From Hyphomicrobiales bacterium (GTDB lineage Bacteria > Pseudomonadota > Alphaproteobacteria > Rhizobiales > Rhizobiaceae): a stretch of DNA of 64,000 nucleotides. The position numbers were made by a program, and so were the translations under genes. The notes under the pieces were generated by a model. The model saw only the letters and a list, made by a program, of their open reading frames with translations, was not told where the DNA came from and did no database searches. The stretch lies in assembly GCA_017305925.1 (NCBI GenBank), contig JAFKJW010000180.1:62001-126000 (forward strand), given 5' to 3'. This document shows, piece after piece, positions 45,346 through 54,880 of this stretch (positions are counted from its first letter, which is position 1; every line of letters starts with the position of its first letter).

Positions 45346-46364
45346 TGGCCGAAACGATGGAAAACCCGAAGGCAGGCTTGCCCGACGCGGCCGACATGCT
45401 GCTCGAATGCAAGGGCGTTTCGGTCAGCTTTCCGCGCTATGGCGCGCCGGTATCCGAGGCGTTGCGCGACGTCAGCCTCGACATACGCCGCGGCGAGGTG
45501 CTCGGCCTTGTCGGCGAGTCCGGTTCGGGCAAGACGATGCTGTCGCGCGCCATCATGGGGCTGGTGCCGCCGCCGGGCGAAGTCACGGCCGGCACCATCC
45601 GCTTTGAAGGCAAGGATCTTGGCAAGCTCGACGAGGAGCAGTTGCGGCGCATGCGCGGACGCGACATCGCCATGATCATCTCCAATCCGCGCGGCGAGCT
45701 CGATCCTTTGCAGACCGTCGGGCAGCAGATTGGAAATGTGCTGCGCCACCATCTCAACCTTACCCGCAGGCAGATCCGCGAGCGTGCTCTCGACCTTCTC
45801 AAGCAGGTGAGCATTCCCGATCCCCAGCGCCGGATGGATGCCTATCCGCACGAGCTCTCCGGCGGCATGGCGCAACGCGTCGTCATCGCCATCGCCCTGG
45901 CCTGCTCCCCGCGCTTCATCATCTCCGACGACGCGACGAGCGGCCTCGACGTGACCGTTCAGGCGCAGGTGCTGGAACTGATCCGCAGCCTCGTCAGCGA
46001 GCGCGGCACGTCGATGATGTTCATCACCCGCGACATCGGCATCACGGCACATTATTGCGACAGGATCGCCATCATCTATGCCGGCGAAATCGTGGAGGTG
46101 GCCGGTCGCGAGGTGTTCTTCGACGATCCCCAGCATCCTTACACCGTGCTGCTGCTGGCGGCCTTTGCCCAGAACGAGCGCCTGCGGCGCTATTGGCTGG
46201 GCGGCGACAAGGTGCAGGAGTACACCGGCCCGAGCCCCGTGGGCTGCCCTTTCCAGAACCGCTGCGTGCGGGTCGAGGAGCGTTGCCGCGGCGAGCATCC
46301 CGCACTGCTGGAAAGACAGCCCGGGCACTTCGTGCGTTGCCATTTTCCTGTGGAGCGGCCGTGA
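45345..46364 (+). CDS. Peptide-type ABC transporter ATPase with a degenerate catalytic site
   Basis: A 339-residue DppD-like protein. Walker A (GESGSGKT, 57-64) and the signature LSGGM (171-175) are intact, but three catalytic positions are not. The Q-loop glutamine is Ser113 (MIISNP), the Walker B glutamate is Asp196 (IISDDATSGLD), and the H-loop histidine is Arg229 (FITRDIG). It should bind ATP but hydrolyse poorly at its own site. The C-terminal OligoHPY region has CPFQNRC. Its partner encoded next has the reverse pattern, so the pair would form one working and one silent site. Confidence 0.9.
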   Translation: MAETMENPKAGLPDAADMLLECKGVSVSFPRYGAPVSEALRDVSLDIRRGEVLGLVGESGSGKTMLSRAIMGLVPPPGEVTAGTIRFEGKDLGKLDEEQLRRMRGRDIAMIISNPRGELDPLQTVGQQIGNVLRHHLNLTRRQIRERALDLLKQVSIPDPQRRMDAYPHELSGGMAQRVVIAIALACSPRFIISDDATSGLDVTVQAQVLELIRSLVSERGTSMMFITRDIGITAHYCDRIAIIYAGEIVEVAGREVFFDDPQHPYTVLLLAAFAQNERLRRYWLGGDKVQEYTGPSPVGCPFQNRCVRVEERCRGEHPALLERQPGHFVRCHFPVERP

Positions 46365-47407
46365 GCGTCCTGACCGTAGACGAACTCGTCCAGCATTTCC
46401 CCATTGCCGGCTCGAAATCGGTGGTGCGAGCCGTGAACGGCGTTTCCTTCTCGCTCGACAAGGGCGAGACCCTGGCTCTCGTCGGCGAATCCGGCTCCGG
46501 TAAGACGACGATCGGCCGCTGCGTGCTCGGCCTCATAGAGCCCACGGATGGGCGCATCGAATACAACGGCATGGCGCTGGGCGGTTCGCGCACCATCCGT
46601 TCGCCGGAGCTGCGCGGCAAGCTGCAACTCGTGTTCCAGGAGCCGGCCGAGTCCCTCAACCCGCGTATGCGCGTCTTCGAGCAGATCGACGAGCCGCTGC
46701 GCGCGCTGAAAGTCGCACGCGCCGACCGCGAGAAGAAGGTCCGGCAGGCCGCACGGCGGGTCGGTCTCGCCGAGGCGCTGCTCGAGCGCTATCCAGCGGA
46801 GATCAGCATGGGCCTCCAGCAGCGCGTCGGCGTCGCGCGCGCCATGATCTCGGACCCCGAGATCGTCGTGCTCGACGAGCCGACCTCCGCACTCGATCCC
46901 ACCGCGCGCGCGGAAATCATCGATCTTCTGATCCGCATCCAGCGCGAACAGGGGACGGCATACCTCTTCATCAGCCATGATCTCTCCGCGGTCCGCCATA
47001 TCAGCCACCGCATCGCCGTGCTCTACCTGGGAAAGATCGTGGAGCAGGGGCCGTCCGCGAAGCTTTTCGCACAGCCGTCCCATCCCTATTCCGTCGCGCT
47101 GCTCTCCTCCGTTTTGCTGCCGAACCCCCGCATCCGGGCCGGCGGCAGGATCCGCCTCGCGGGGGAGATTCCCAGTCCGATCAATCTGCCGCCGGCCTGC
47201 TATCTGGCCGGCCGCTGCCCGATGGTGATCGACCCCTGCCGCGAGAAGATGCCGCCGGTCGAGACGGTCGGGGAACATCACAGCGTCCGTTGCTACCGGC
47301 ATGCCGAAGTGGCGGCGCTCGACAAGGATTTCGACAGTTTCGGACGCTTCCAGGCCGAGGCGGACAGGATACTCGGCGCTGGCATCCCGGCGTCCGGCAC
47401 CGTTTAA
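46361..47407 (+). CDS. Peptide-type ABC transporter ATPase with a degenerate signature
   Basis: A 348-residue DppF-like ATPase. Walker [11 protein letters not shown]-loop Gln93 (VFQEPAESLNP), Walker B Glu173 ([11 protein letters not shown]) and H-loop His206 (FISHDLS) are canonical. The signature is altered to EISMGLQQR (148-155) instead of LSGGQ. It complements the previous protein: its catalytic half-site pairs with that protein's intact LSGGM. The start is a GTG overlapping the previous stop. The C-terminal OligoHPY tail (CYLAGRCPMV) extends about 40 residues past the usual end. Confidence 0.9.
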   Translation: MSVLTVDELVQHFPIAGSKSVVRAVNGVSFSLDKGETLALVGESGSGKTTIGRCVLGLIEPTDGRIEYNGMALGGSRTIRSPELRGKLQLVFQEPAESLNPRMRVFEQIDEPLRALKVARADREKKVRQAARRVGLAEALLERYPAEISMGLQQRVGVARAMISDPEIVVLDEPTSALDPTARAEIIDLLIRIQREQGTAYLFISHDLSAVRHISHRIAVLYLGKIVEQGPSAKLFAQPSHPYSVALLSSVLLPNPRIRAGGRIRLAGEIPSPINLPPACYLAGRCPMVIDPCREKMPPVETVGEHHSVRCYRHAEVAALDKDFDSFGRFQAEADRILGAGIPASGTV

Positions 47408-47429
47408 CCATCACAGCAGGAGATCGATC

Positions 47430-48179
47430 ATGGGCAAGCTCGACGGCAAGGTCGCCGTTATCACCGGTGGCGGCAGCGGCATCGGACGCGGCGTGGCCCG
47501 GCTCTTCGCCGGCGAGGGCGCCGCGGTCGGAATTTTCGACCTCGACGCGGCCAATGCCAAGGCCGTCGCCGACGAGATCGCGGCCGAGGGTGGCAAGGCC
47601 GCGATCGCCATCGGCGACGTGAGCAAGGAAGCGGATGTTGAGGCCGGCCTGAAGTCGCTCGTTTCCGCGCTGGGCAGCGACGTCGACATCATGGTCAACA
47701 ACGCCGGCATGGATACCACGCATGAGCTGGACGGCATGCCGACGGACATGTGGGACCGCATGCTGAATGTGCACCTGCGCGGCACCTTCCTGTTCACGCG
47801 CGCCGTTCTGCCCGGCATGAAAAAGAAGAAATGGGGCCGCGTGATCAATCTGTCCTCGCAGCTCGCCCACAAAGGCGCACCAACCATGACGCATTATGTG
47901 GCGGCGAAAGCGGGCATCATGGGCTTCACCAGGGCTCTTGCCTATGAGGTGGCGCGCGACGGCATAACCGTCAACTGCGTCAACCCCGGTCCGATCAATA
48001 CCCCGCTTCTCAACTCCCTCCCGCAGGACTGGCTGAACCGGAAGAAGAATGAATTGCCCATCGGCCGCTTCGGCGAGGTCGACGAGGTGGCACCGGTGTT
48101 TTTGTTGCTTGCGTCGGACGAAGGCTCCTACTTCATCGGGGCCAGCCTCAACGTCAATGGCGGGGACTATATGATCTGA
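47430..48179 (+). CDS. Short-chain dehydrogenase/reductase
   Basis: A 249-residue classical SDR of the FabG-like group. It has TGGGSGIGRG near residue 12, NNAGMD near 89, the serine in INLSSQLA and the catalytic YVAAKAG. The C-terminus has FIGASLNVNGG. The ATG at 47430 follows AGGAGA. It is the last gene of the second peptide-type importer operon, so it probably oxidises a hydroxyl group on the imported compound or a breakdown product. Confidence 0.9.
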   Translation: MGKLDGKVAVITGGGSGIGRGVARLFAGEGAAVGIFDLDAANAKAVADEIAAEGGKAAIAIGDVSKEADVEAGLKSLVSALGSDVDIMVNNAGMDTTHELDGMPTDMWDRMLNVHLRGTFLFTRAVLPGMKKKKWGRVINLSSQLAHKGAPTMTHYVAAKAGIMGFTRALAYEVARDGITVNCVNPGPINTPLLNSLPQDWLNRKKNELPIGRFGEVDEVAPVFLLLASDEGSYFIGASLNVNGGDYMI

Positions 48180-48221
48180 GATCGCCTGGGTTTTTCTGAT
48201 CCCGATCCGGCCTGGGCTTGT

Positions 48222-48240
48222 CCCGGCCGGGCCGGCCGGG
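48222..48240 (+). terminator. Strong GC hairpin after the SDR gene
   Basis: A perfect seven-base-pair CCCGGCC/GGCCGGG stem with a five-base loop lies about 40 bases after the SDR stop. It lacks a T-run, so it is terminator-like at most. Confidence 0.35.
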
Positions 48241-48392
48241 CGGACCTACCCGCGCAGATCCGTTCCCGCGCTTTCCCGGCACCGGAACGGTTCGCCCTTC
48301 CTGCGACTGCCGCACTTTGAAGACCGCTTGAGCGAAGCGGCGGTGCATTCCGGATCTTCCGACCTGGAATGCCGCCTCGTCGCATTGGAAAA

Positions 48393-48758
48393 TTAGTTCC
48401 AGTAGGGATCGACCTTGTAATAGCTGTAGGAAGCATCGCGTGCGATGCGGCCGTCGTCCTTCGTCAGTTCATCGATCGTATAGGACGGCGCTGCCATCAG
48501 CTCTTCCTTGGTAAACGGCGCGACATAGCCGCCTTGATCGGGGTCGTAGTCCAGGGATGACCAGGGAATGGCATGGTATTTCTCGCCGATGCCAAGGAAT
48601 CCGCCGAAGCCGACCACGGCGAACATGATGCCGTTCGACATCTTTTCCAGCATCACGTCCTTGATCTCGCCAATATGCTCTCCGGCGGTATTGTAGACAT
48701 CCGTGCCGATGACACGTGTAGCGCGGATGGCTTCGGTATGTCCGTGAAGGGTGGTCAT
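48393..48758 (-). CDS. PRC-barrel domain protein
   Basis: A 121-residue cytoplasmic protein made of one PRC-barrel: RATRVIGTDVYNTAGEHIGE, then IKDVMLEKMSNGIMFAVVGF and the YHAIPWSSL strand. Such proteins are common, often stress-related, in rhizobia and may bind partners through the barrel; no enzymatic role is known. An AGGAGG site precedes the ATG. It is transcribed away from the trehalose-type operon, which fits a shared stress response but does not prove one. Confidence 0.9.
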   Translation of the reverse strand: MTTLHGHTEAIRATRVIGTDVYNTAGEHIGEIKDVMLEKMSNGIMFAVVGFGGFLGIGEKYHAIPWSSLDYDPDQGGYVAPFTKEELMAAPSYTIDELTKDDGRIARDASYSYYKVDPYWN

Positions 48759-49057
48759 GTCATGTACCTCCTGTTCGAGATGACGCCGGCAAGGCCGGCG
48801 GTTTCAAGCCGAAACGGCAACTGGAAGGGCCGATGCAGGGAACATCCTCATGCGGCGGCCAGTCCTTAGGAGCGCCCGGGGAGCTTTCCTAAGTCCGGGA
48901 GCTTAACCTTGCAGGGCGCGCAATGTTCCGTCCGCCCGAGCGTCTTCGACAGAGCAAGGCTGTCCGGACCACATCGCCACCCGCCAAGCGGCCTCCCGTT
49001 CATGGATGCTGGAACCCGGTCGCGGGTCGTTGCGTTGCAGCATCCGGATAGAGGATC

Positions 49058-50374
49058 ATGGAACGCACAGGCAAGATGGCGCAGAAGGCGGTGGCATCCG
49101 GCGCAATACGGCAGTCGCCGGATCAGGACGAGGAGCCGGAAGAGCCCATTCGCATTGGAGGGATCGGAACGGGAGAACCAGGCAGGAGCGACGACAGCGT
49201 CTGGCGCGACCATGTCGGGCAGAAGCTCAATGGCGTCGGCACCCCCGTCCACGGCTATACGGCACAGCCTCTTGAGCGCCGCCGCACCTCTGCGCTCGGC
49301 AGGTTGCGCATCGCCCAGGTGGCACCGCTATACGAAGCGACGCCGCCGCGTCTTTACGGCGGCACCGAGCGGATCGTCTCCTACCTCACCGAGGAACTCG
49401 TCCGCCGCGGTCATGACGTAACCCTTTTCGCCAGCGGCGATTCCGTCACCGCCGCCACCCTCGTCCCCTGCCGCGACATGTCGCTGCGGCTCGATCCGGA
49501 CCCGCTGCAATCCCCGATCGCCGCCCACCTCGCCATGCTGCACAAGGTGCGCGGCATGGCGGACGATTTCGACGTGATCCACGTCCATCTGGGGCACTTC
49601 CAGCATTTCCCGCTGTTCGAGCATTGTCCGGAAAAGACGCTGACCACCACACATGGCCGTCTCGATTACCGCGACCTGCCCGAGGCCTTGGCTCGCTGGC
49701 CGGGATTTCCCCTGGCTTCCATATCGATGCGCCAGCGCCAGCCGCTGGAGGCGGCCAATTGGGTGGCCAATATCTATCACGGCCTGCCGTCCGACAGGTT
49801 CCCGCAAGCCAAGCCGGATCCGGCCGTCGAGCCGTATCTGGCTTTCCTCGGACGCATGTCCGTCCAGAAGCGGCCGGACCGCGCGATCGAGATCGCGAGG
49901 CGCTGTCGCATGAAGCTGAAGATCGCCGCCAAGCTCGACCCGGAGGACAAGGACTATTTCCAGAAGGAAATCGAACCAAAGATCGACGGCATCGATGTCG
50001 AATATGTCGGCGAGGTCGATGAATCGGCCAAGCGCGGCTTCCTGGCCAACGCCGCGGCGCTTCTGTTCCCGATCGACTGGCCCGAACCGTTCGGCCTCGT
50101 CGTCATCGAGGCGATGGCCTGCGGCGTGCCGGTGATCGCCTGGCCCCATGGCGCGATGCCCGAGATCGTCGACGAAGGCGTCACCGGCTTTCTCGTCTCG
50201 TCGGTCGAGGAGGCGGCGGCCAGGGTGGGCGATGCCGGCCGGCTCGACCGCGCCGCCATCCGCCGTGTCTTCGAGACGCGCTTTTCCGTCGCGCGCATGA
50301 CCGACGACTACGAGGCCACCTATCGCCTGCTGATGGAGCACCGGCGGCAGGCAAGGCTCGAGCAGGACGCATGA
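49058..50374 (+). CDS. Family 4 glycosyltransferase
   Basis: A 438-residue GT-B fold glycosyltransferase. The first 75 or so residues are charged and poorly structured, so the true start may lie further inside. The N-domain opens RIAQVAPLYEATPPRLYGG (donor/acceptor loop), and the C-domain has LGRMSVQKRPDRAIEIA and the nucleotide-sugar motif PEPFGLVVIEAMACGVPVIA with the E-x7-E glutamates. It is coupled (ATGA) to the debranching-type enzyme, so it probably makes or extends an alpha-glucan or glucoside. The exact donor is unknown. Confidence 0.88.
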   Translation: MERTGKMAQKAVASGAIRQSPDQDEEPEEPIRIGGIGTGEPGRSDDSVWRDHVGQKLNGVGTPVHGYTAQPLERRRTSALGRLRIAQVAPLYEATPPRLYGGTERIVSYLTEELVRRGHDVTLFASGDSVTAATLVPCRDMSLRLDPDPLQSPIAAHLAMLHKVRGMADDFDVIHVHLGHFQHFPLFEHCPEKTLTTTHGRLDYRDLPEALARWPGFPLASISMRQRQPLEAANWVANIYHGLPSDRFPQAKPDPAVEPYLAFLGRMSVQKRPDRAIEIARRCRMKLKIAAKLDPEDKDYFQKEIEPKIDGIDVEYVGEVDESAKRGFLANAAALLFPIDWPEPFGLVVIEAMACGVPVIAWPHGAMPEIVDEGVTGFLVSSVEEAAARVGDAGRLDRAAIRRVFETRFSVARMTDDYEATYRLLMEHRRQARLEQDA

Positions 50375-52542
50375 CCGGAACGCCGCACCTCCAGGAACGG
50401 CAGCTCGATCCGGCGGTCGCCCTGTCGGCGCTCGATGGAGAGACGCCGCGCGAGCCGCACCGGCAATTCGCGCTGAAGCACGAGGACTGCTTTATCGTTG
50501 CGGACGCACATGGCGACATCCGGGGCGTCGGCGACGGCTTCTTTCGCGACGACACGCGGCTCCTGTCGCTGTTCCGGCTCTATATCGATGGGCAAGTCCC
50601 ATCCTTGCTGGGCGCCTCCCTGTCGCAGGACAATATCCTGTTCCGGGCCAATCTCACCAACAGGCCCGGGAGGTCCCCCGAAGAATCGCCGCCGCCGGGC
50701 ACGATCCATATCAATCGTGCCCGGCTTCTCTGGAAGAACCGGCTCTACGAACGGATCGTCCTGACCAATTACTGGGCGCAGGCGGTGTCCATGCCTGTCC
50801 GCATCGAATATGCCGCGGATTTTCGCGACATGTTCGAGGTGCGCGGCTCCAGCCGCTCAAGGCGCGGGCTTGCCCGCGACGCGACCCTTGCCGGCAATGC
50901 CGTCGTCTTCCGCTATCTCGGGCTGGACGATCGCGAGCGCTCGTCGGCGCTGTCGTTCTCGGAGCCTCCGAGGGCGAGGACCGCTTCCACCACGGAATTC
51001 CTGTTCCACATCGCGCCGCGCAAGCGTCGCGAGCTTTACATCGAGGTCGGGGACAAGGCGCGCCGGCCGAGCCGCGCACGCTACCGCCAGGCGGCGGCGC
51101 AGGCGCGCTGGACGATGCGTTCGAAGCGCCGGCACGGTGCTTCCGTGTCGAGTTCCGGCCGCGTCTTCAACGAGTGGCTGACGCGCGCCCGTTCCGACAT
51201 CGCCTTGCTGACCACCACGCTCAGGACCGGGCCTTATCCCTACGCCGGAATCCCATGGTTCTCCACCGCCTTCGGCCGCGACGGCGTGGTGGCCGCGCTG
51301 CAGATGCTTTGGCTGAACCCCGGCATGGCGCTCGGCGTGCTGCGCTTCCTGGCGCGCCATCAGGCGACCGAGGCGTCGGCCTTCAACGATTCCGAGCCGG
51401 GCAAGATCATGCACGAGACGCGGCGCGGCGAAATGGCGATGCTGCGCGAGCTGCCGTTCGGCCGCTATTATGGCGGCGTCGACACGACGCCGCTCTACGT
51501 CTATCTCGCCTGCTGCTACGCCGACCGGACCGGCGACCTTGCTCTGATCGGCCGGCTGTGGCCCTCGCTGAAAGCGGCTGCGGCCTGGATGGAGGAGGTT
51601 GCCGCCCGCAATTCGCACGGCTTCATCGCCTACAAGCGCGGCGCCGAGACCGGCCTCTCCAATCAGGGGTGGAAGGATAGCTGGGATTCCATCTTCCATG
51701 CCGACGGCAGCTTTCCGCCAGGACCGATCGCGCTGGTCGAGGTGCAGGGTTATGCCTATACGGCGTGGCTAGGCCTCGCCGCGCTTGCCGAGCGGCGTCA
51801 CGAAAACGGTCTGGCCGAGCGATGGCGCCTTCTCGCCGAGCGGCTGCGCCAAGCCGTGGAGGACCATTTCTGGCTCGACGAGCCCGGCACCTACGCGCTC
51901 GCCATAGACGGCAACGGCGTCCCTTGCGCGGTATCGGCGTCGAATGCGGGGCACCTGCTCTATGTCGGCCTTCCCGCGCCGGAGCGCGCCGCCCGGCTTA
52001 TCGACAACCTGACGAGCCCGCGTTTCTTCACCGGCTGGGGCATCCGCACGCTCGCCGACGCCGAAATCCCCTTCAACCCCATGTCCTACCACAATGGATC
52101 TGTGTGGCCGCACGATACGGCGATCGTCGCCGCCGGCATGTCGCGTTATCTGCGGCGGCAGGAGGTGGTGAAGCTGGCGAGCAGCATGTTCGAGGCGGCC
52201 GTGCATTTCCAGATGAGGCTGCCGGAACTGTTTTGCGGCTTCGAGCGCCAGCCGGGCGAATCGCCGATCGCCTATCCGGTCGCTTGCCTGCCTCAGGCCT
52301 GGTCGGCCGGGGCCGCCTTCATGATGATCCAGGCCTGCCTCGGCCTGACGGTCGACGGTTGGAAAGGCGAGATCCATGTCGAGCGGCCACGCCTGCCGAT
52401 CGGCATCGACAATCTGACGATCCGCCGGCTGAGGGTGGGCAATGCGGCCGTCGACCTGCATTTCCAGCGGATCGGCGACCGCATCGTCTGCTATCTCGAC
52501 GAGCGCCACGAAGGGCTGGCGCCGCTGGTGGTGCGCTCATGA
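50371..52542 (+). CDS. Amylo-alpha-1,6-glucosidase/debranching-type glycosidase
   Basis: A 723-residue enzyme with an N-terminal GDE_N-like beta domain (about 25-240, KHEDCFIVADAHGDIRGVGD) and a C-terminal (alpha/alpha)6 barrel related to GH63/GH133 (AGIPWFSTAFGRDGVVAAL, NQGWKDSWDSIFHADG, NPMSYHNGSVWPHDTAI). The aspartates and glutamates typical of the catalytic face are in these segments. It would trim alpha-glucan branch points or cleave an alpha-glucoside in the cytoplasm. Its place between a glycosyltransferase and a GT20 synthase ties glucan turnover to trehalose-type synthesis. Confidence 0.88.
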   Translation: MTGTPHLQERQLDPAVALSALDGETPREPHRQFALKHEDCFIVADAHGDIRGVGDGFFRDDTRLLSLFRLYIDGQVPSLLGASLSQDNILFRANLTNRPGRSPEESPPPGTIHINRARLLWKNRLYERIVLTNYWAQAVSMPVRIEYAADFRDMFEVRGSSRSRRGLARDATLAGNAVVFRYLGLDDRERSSALSFSEPPRARTASTTEFLFHIAPRKRRELYIEVGDKARRPSRARYRQAAAQARWTMRSKRRHGASVSSSGRVFNEWLTRARSDIALLTTTLRTGPYPYAGIPWFSTAFGRDGVVAALQMLWLNPGMALGVLRFLARHQATEASAFNDSEPGKIMHETRRGEMAMLRELPFGRYYGGVDTTPLYVYLACCYADRTGDLALIGRLWPSLKAAAAWMEEVAARNSHGFIAYKRGAETGLSNQGWKDSWDSIFHADGSFPPGPIALVEVQGYAYTAWLGLAALAERRHENGLAERWRLLAERLRQAVEDHFWLDEPGTYALAIDGNGVPCAVSASNAGHLLYVGLPAPERAARLIDNLTSPRFFTGWGIRTLADAEIPFNPMSYHNGSVWPHDTAIVAAGMSRYLRRQEVVKLASSMFEAAVHFQMRLPELFCGFERQPGESPIAYPVACLPQAWSAGAAFMMIQACLGLTVDGWKGEIHVERPRLPIGIDNLTIRRLRVGNAAVDLHFQRIGDRIVCYLDERHEGLAPLVVRS

Positions 52543-54053
52543 TCGACGACACCCTCATCCAATGGTCGCCGCAGACGCTGCGCGCCGTTCTGGCGGAAGA
52601 CCTCCAGCAGGCCGAGTTGATCGTCGTCTCCAACCGCGAGCCCTATGTCCACGAGCGGGTCGATGGCCGGATCGAGCTCAGCACGCCGGCGAGCGGCCTG
52701 GTGTCCGCTCTCGATCCGGTGATGCGCGCCTTCTCCGGCACGTGGATCGCCTATGGCGGCGGCTCCGCCGACCGGGAAACGGTGGACGCCCGGAACCATG
52801 TCGCCGTGCCGCCGGACAACCCGGAATATACGTTGCGCCGCGTCTGGCTCAGCCCGCAGGACCATCGCGGCCACTACTCCGGCTTCTCCAACGAGGCCTT
52901 GTGGCCGCTTTGCCATGTCGCCTTCGCGCGCCCGGTCTTCCGTGCCGAGGACTGGGAGGCCTATCGGGCCGTCAACCGGCGGTTTGCCGAAATCGTCGCG
53001 CGGGAGGCAAAGACCGAGCGGCCGGTCGTGCTGGTGCAGGACTACCATTTCGCGCTTCTGCCGGCGATGCTGCGCGAACTCGTGCCGGGCGCGTCCATCC
53101 TGACCTTCTGGCACATTCCATGGCCGAACAGCGAGCTGTTCGGCGTCTGCCCCTGGCGGGAGCAGATTCTCGACGGGCTGCTCGGCAGCTCGATCCTCGG
53201 CTTCCAGACGCAGCTTCATTGCAACAACTTCCTCGACAGCGTCGACCGCTTCCTCGAATCGCGCATCGACCGCGAGGCGAGCGCGGTCTACCGCAACGGT
53301 CAGATGACCTCCGTCAACGCCTATCCGATCTCGATCCGCTGGCCCGACGCGGCCACGGCAAGCCGCGCGGCCGCGCGGGACCGCGTGACGGCGCGTCACG
53401 ACATACCCCATGATCACAGGATAATGGTCGGGGTGGAACGCCTCGACTACACCAAGGGAATCGTGGAGCGCTTCCACGCCCTCGACACGCTGTTCGGGAA
53501 CCACCCCGAATGGCGCGGAAAGCTGGTGTTCATCCAGGTCGCTGCGCCCAGCCGCAGCAACCTTCCGGCCTATCAGCGCCTGCGCCGCGAATGCGGCGAG
53601 ATGGTCGATCAGCTCAACGCGCGTCACGGCCATGGCATCTACCGGCCGGTCATCTGGCTGGAGCGCCACCACGGCCGCAACGCCATCGACGAGTTGCTGC
53701 GTGCCGCCGACGTCTGTGTGGTTTCCAGCCTGCATGACGGAATGAACCTCGTGGCCAAGGAATTCGTCGCGGCCCGGGACGACGAGCAAGGGGTTCTGGT
53801 GTTGAGCGCTTTCGCCGGCGTGGCGCAGGAACTTGCCGACGCACTGATCGTCAATCCCTACGATGCGACCGGCATGGCGGAAGCCATGCACCGCGCGCTG
53901 ACCATGCCCGCGGAGGAGCAGGGCCAGAGGATGCGCGCGATGCGAGAGATCGTACGCGCCGGCAACGTCTATCGCTGGGCCGGCCATATGCTGCTCGACG
54001 CCGTACAGGCGCGCCGGCGCAGCGAATTGCAACCCATCGCCGAGGAAGGATAG
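52539..54053 (+). CDS. otsA: GT20 synthase, probably trehalose-6-phosphate synthase
   Basis: A 504-residue retaining glycosyltransferase of the OtsA family that would join UDP- or GDP-glucose to glucose-6-phosphate. Motifs include [42 protein letters not shown], and the C-terminal [13 protein letters not shown] with [12 protein letters not shown]. It is a divergent member: the N-terminal glycine loop and the insert [20 protein letters not shown] differ from Escherichia coli OtsA. A glucosylglycerol-phosphate or related product is therefore possible, although the following OtsB-like gene favours trehalose. The start overlaps the previous stop (ATGA). Confidence 0.83.
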   Translation: MIDDTLIQWSPQTLRAVLAEDLQQAELIVVSNREPYVHERVDGRIELSTPASGLVSALDPVMRAFSGTWIAYGGGSADRETVDARNHVAVPPDNPEYTLRRVWLSPQDHRGHYSGFSNEALWPLCHVAFARPVFRAEDWEAYRAVNRRFAEIVAREAKTERPVVLVQDYHFALLPAMLRELVPGASILTFWHIPWPNSELFGVCPWREQILDGLLGSSILGFQTQLHCNNFLDSVDRFLESRIDREASAVYRNGQMTSVNAYPISIRWPDAATASRAAARDRVTARHDIPHDHRIMVGVERLDYTKGIVERFHALDTLFGNHPEWRGKLVFIQVAAPSRSNLPAYQRLRRECGEMVDQLNARHGHGIYRPVIWLERHHGRNAIDELLRAADVCVVSSLHDGMNLVAKEFVAARDDEQGVLVLSAFAGVAQELADALIVNPYDATGMAEAMHRALTMPAEEQGQRMRAMREIVRAGNVYRWAGHMLLDAVQARRRSELQPIAEEG

Positions 54054-54060
54054 GGCCGGC

Positions 54061-54822
54061 ATGGCGGGCCCGGCAATGAACATGACGGACGCTTTGGATC
54101 TCCCGCTACCTGCAAGCGAGGTGGCGCTTTTCTTGGACATAGACGGCACGCTGATCGAGCACCGGCCTCATCCCACCGATGCCAAGGCAGATCGGGAACT
54201 GCTCGATCTGCTCGCGACGGCGTCTGCGAAACTATCCGGGGCGCTTGCGCTCGTCACAGGCCGCTCGATCGAGATGGTCGACGCGATGTTCGCGCCGCTC
54301 AGTCTGCCGGTCGCCGGCCTCTACGGGCTCGAGCACCGGCTGCGCACCGGCGACGAAGCAGAACTGGCTGACGAACCTGCCGATCTGGCCGCCATCGCCG
54401 ACGCATTGCACCGGGAATTCCATACGGTCGAGGGCGTCTATTTCGAGCGCAAGGGGCCGGTGCTCGCCATCCATACGCGCGCCGCGCCGGCCGCCCTCCC
54501 CTCAGTCCGTCGCGCCGCCGAGGCCGCGATTGCACAATTGACGGACCGCTATCGTCTCGTCGCCGGCCATGCCGGCATAGAGTTCATTCCGATAGAGGCC
54601 TTGAAGGGCGCGGCTATTCAGCGGTTTCTGGAGATTGCGCCTTTTGCCGGCCGCCGGCCGATCTTCATCGGCGACGACGTGTCGGATGAAAACGGCTTCG
54701 ATTATGTGAACACGCATGGCGGCGTGTCGATCCGCGTGAAATCCTCGGGCGAAACCGCCGCGCGGCATTGTCTGGAGAGCGTCGGCGCGGTCCATCGATT
54801 CATCGGGGCGCTCGTGACGTGA
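54061..54822 (+). CDS. otsB: Trehalose-6-phosphate phosphatase
   Basis: A 253-residue HAD-superfamily phosphatase. The nucleophile motif LFLDIDGTL has Asp26 and Asp28, motif II is in LALVTGRS, and the late GDDVSDENGF carries the magnesium-binding aspartates. The cap domain contains GLYGLEHRL. It removes phosphate from the product of the GT20 enzyme to give trehalose or a similar glucoside, used by rhizobia as a compatible solute. It begins seven bases after the synthase stop. Confidence 0.9.
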   Translation: MAGPAMNMTDALDLPLPASEVALFLDIDGTLIEHRPHPTDAKADRELLDLLATASAKLSGALALVTGRSIEMVDAMFAPLSLPVAGLYGLEHRLRTGDEAELADEPADLAAIADALHREFHTVEGVYFERKGPVLAIHTRAAPAALPSVRRAAEAAIAQLTDRYRLVAGHAGIEFIPIEALKGAAIQRFLEIAPFAGRRPIFIGDDVSDENGFDYVNTHGGVSIRVKSSGETAARHCLESVGAVHRFIGALVT

Positions 54823-54880
54823 AGCGGGCGCGATTCCGCTCCGCCGCATGGCACGCCGCCGACAGGTTTCGGCATGAACC

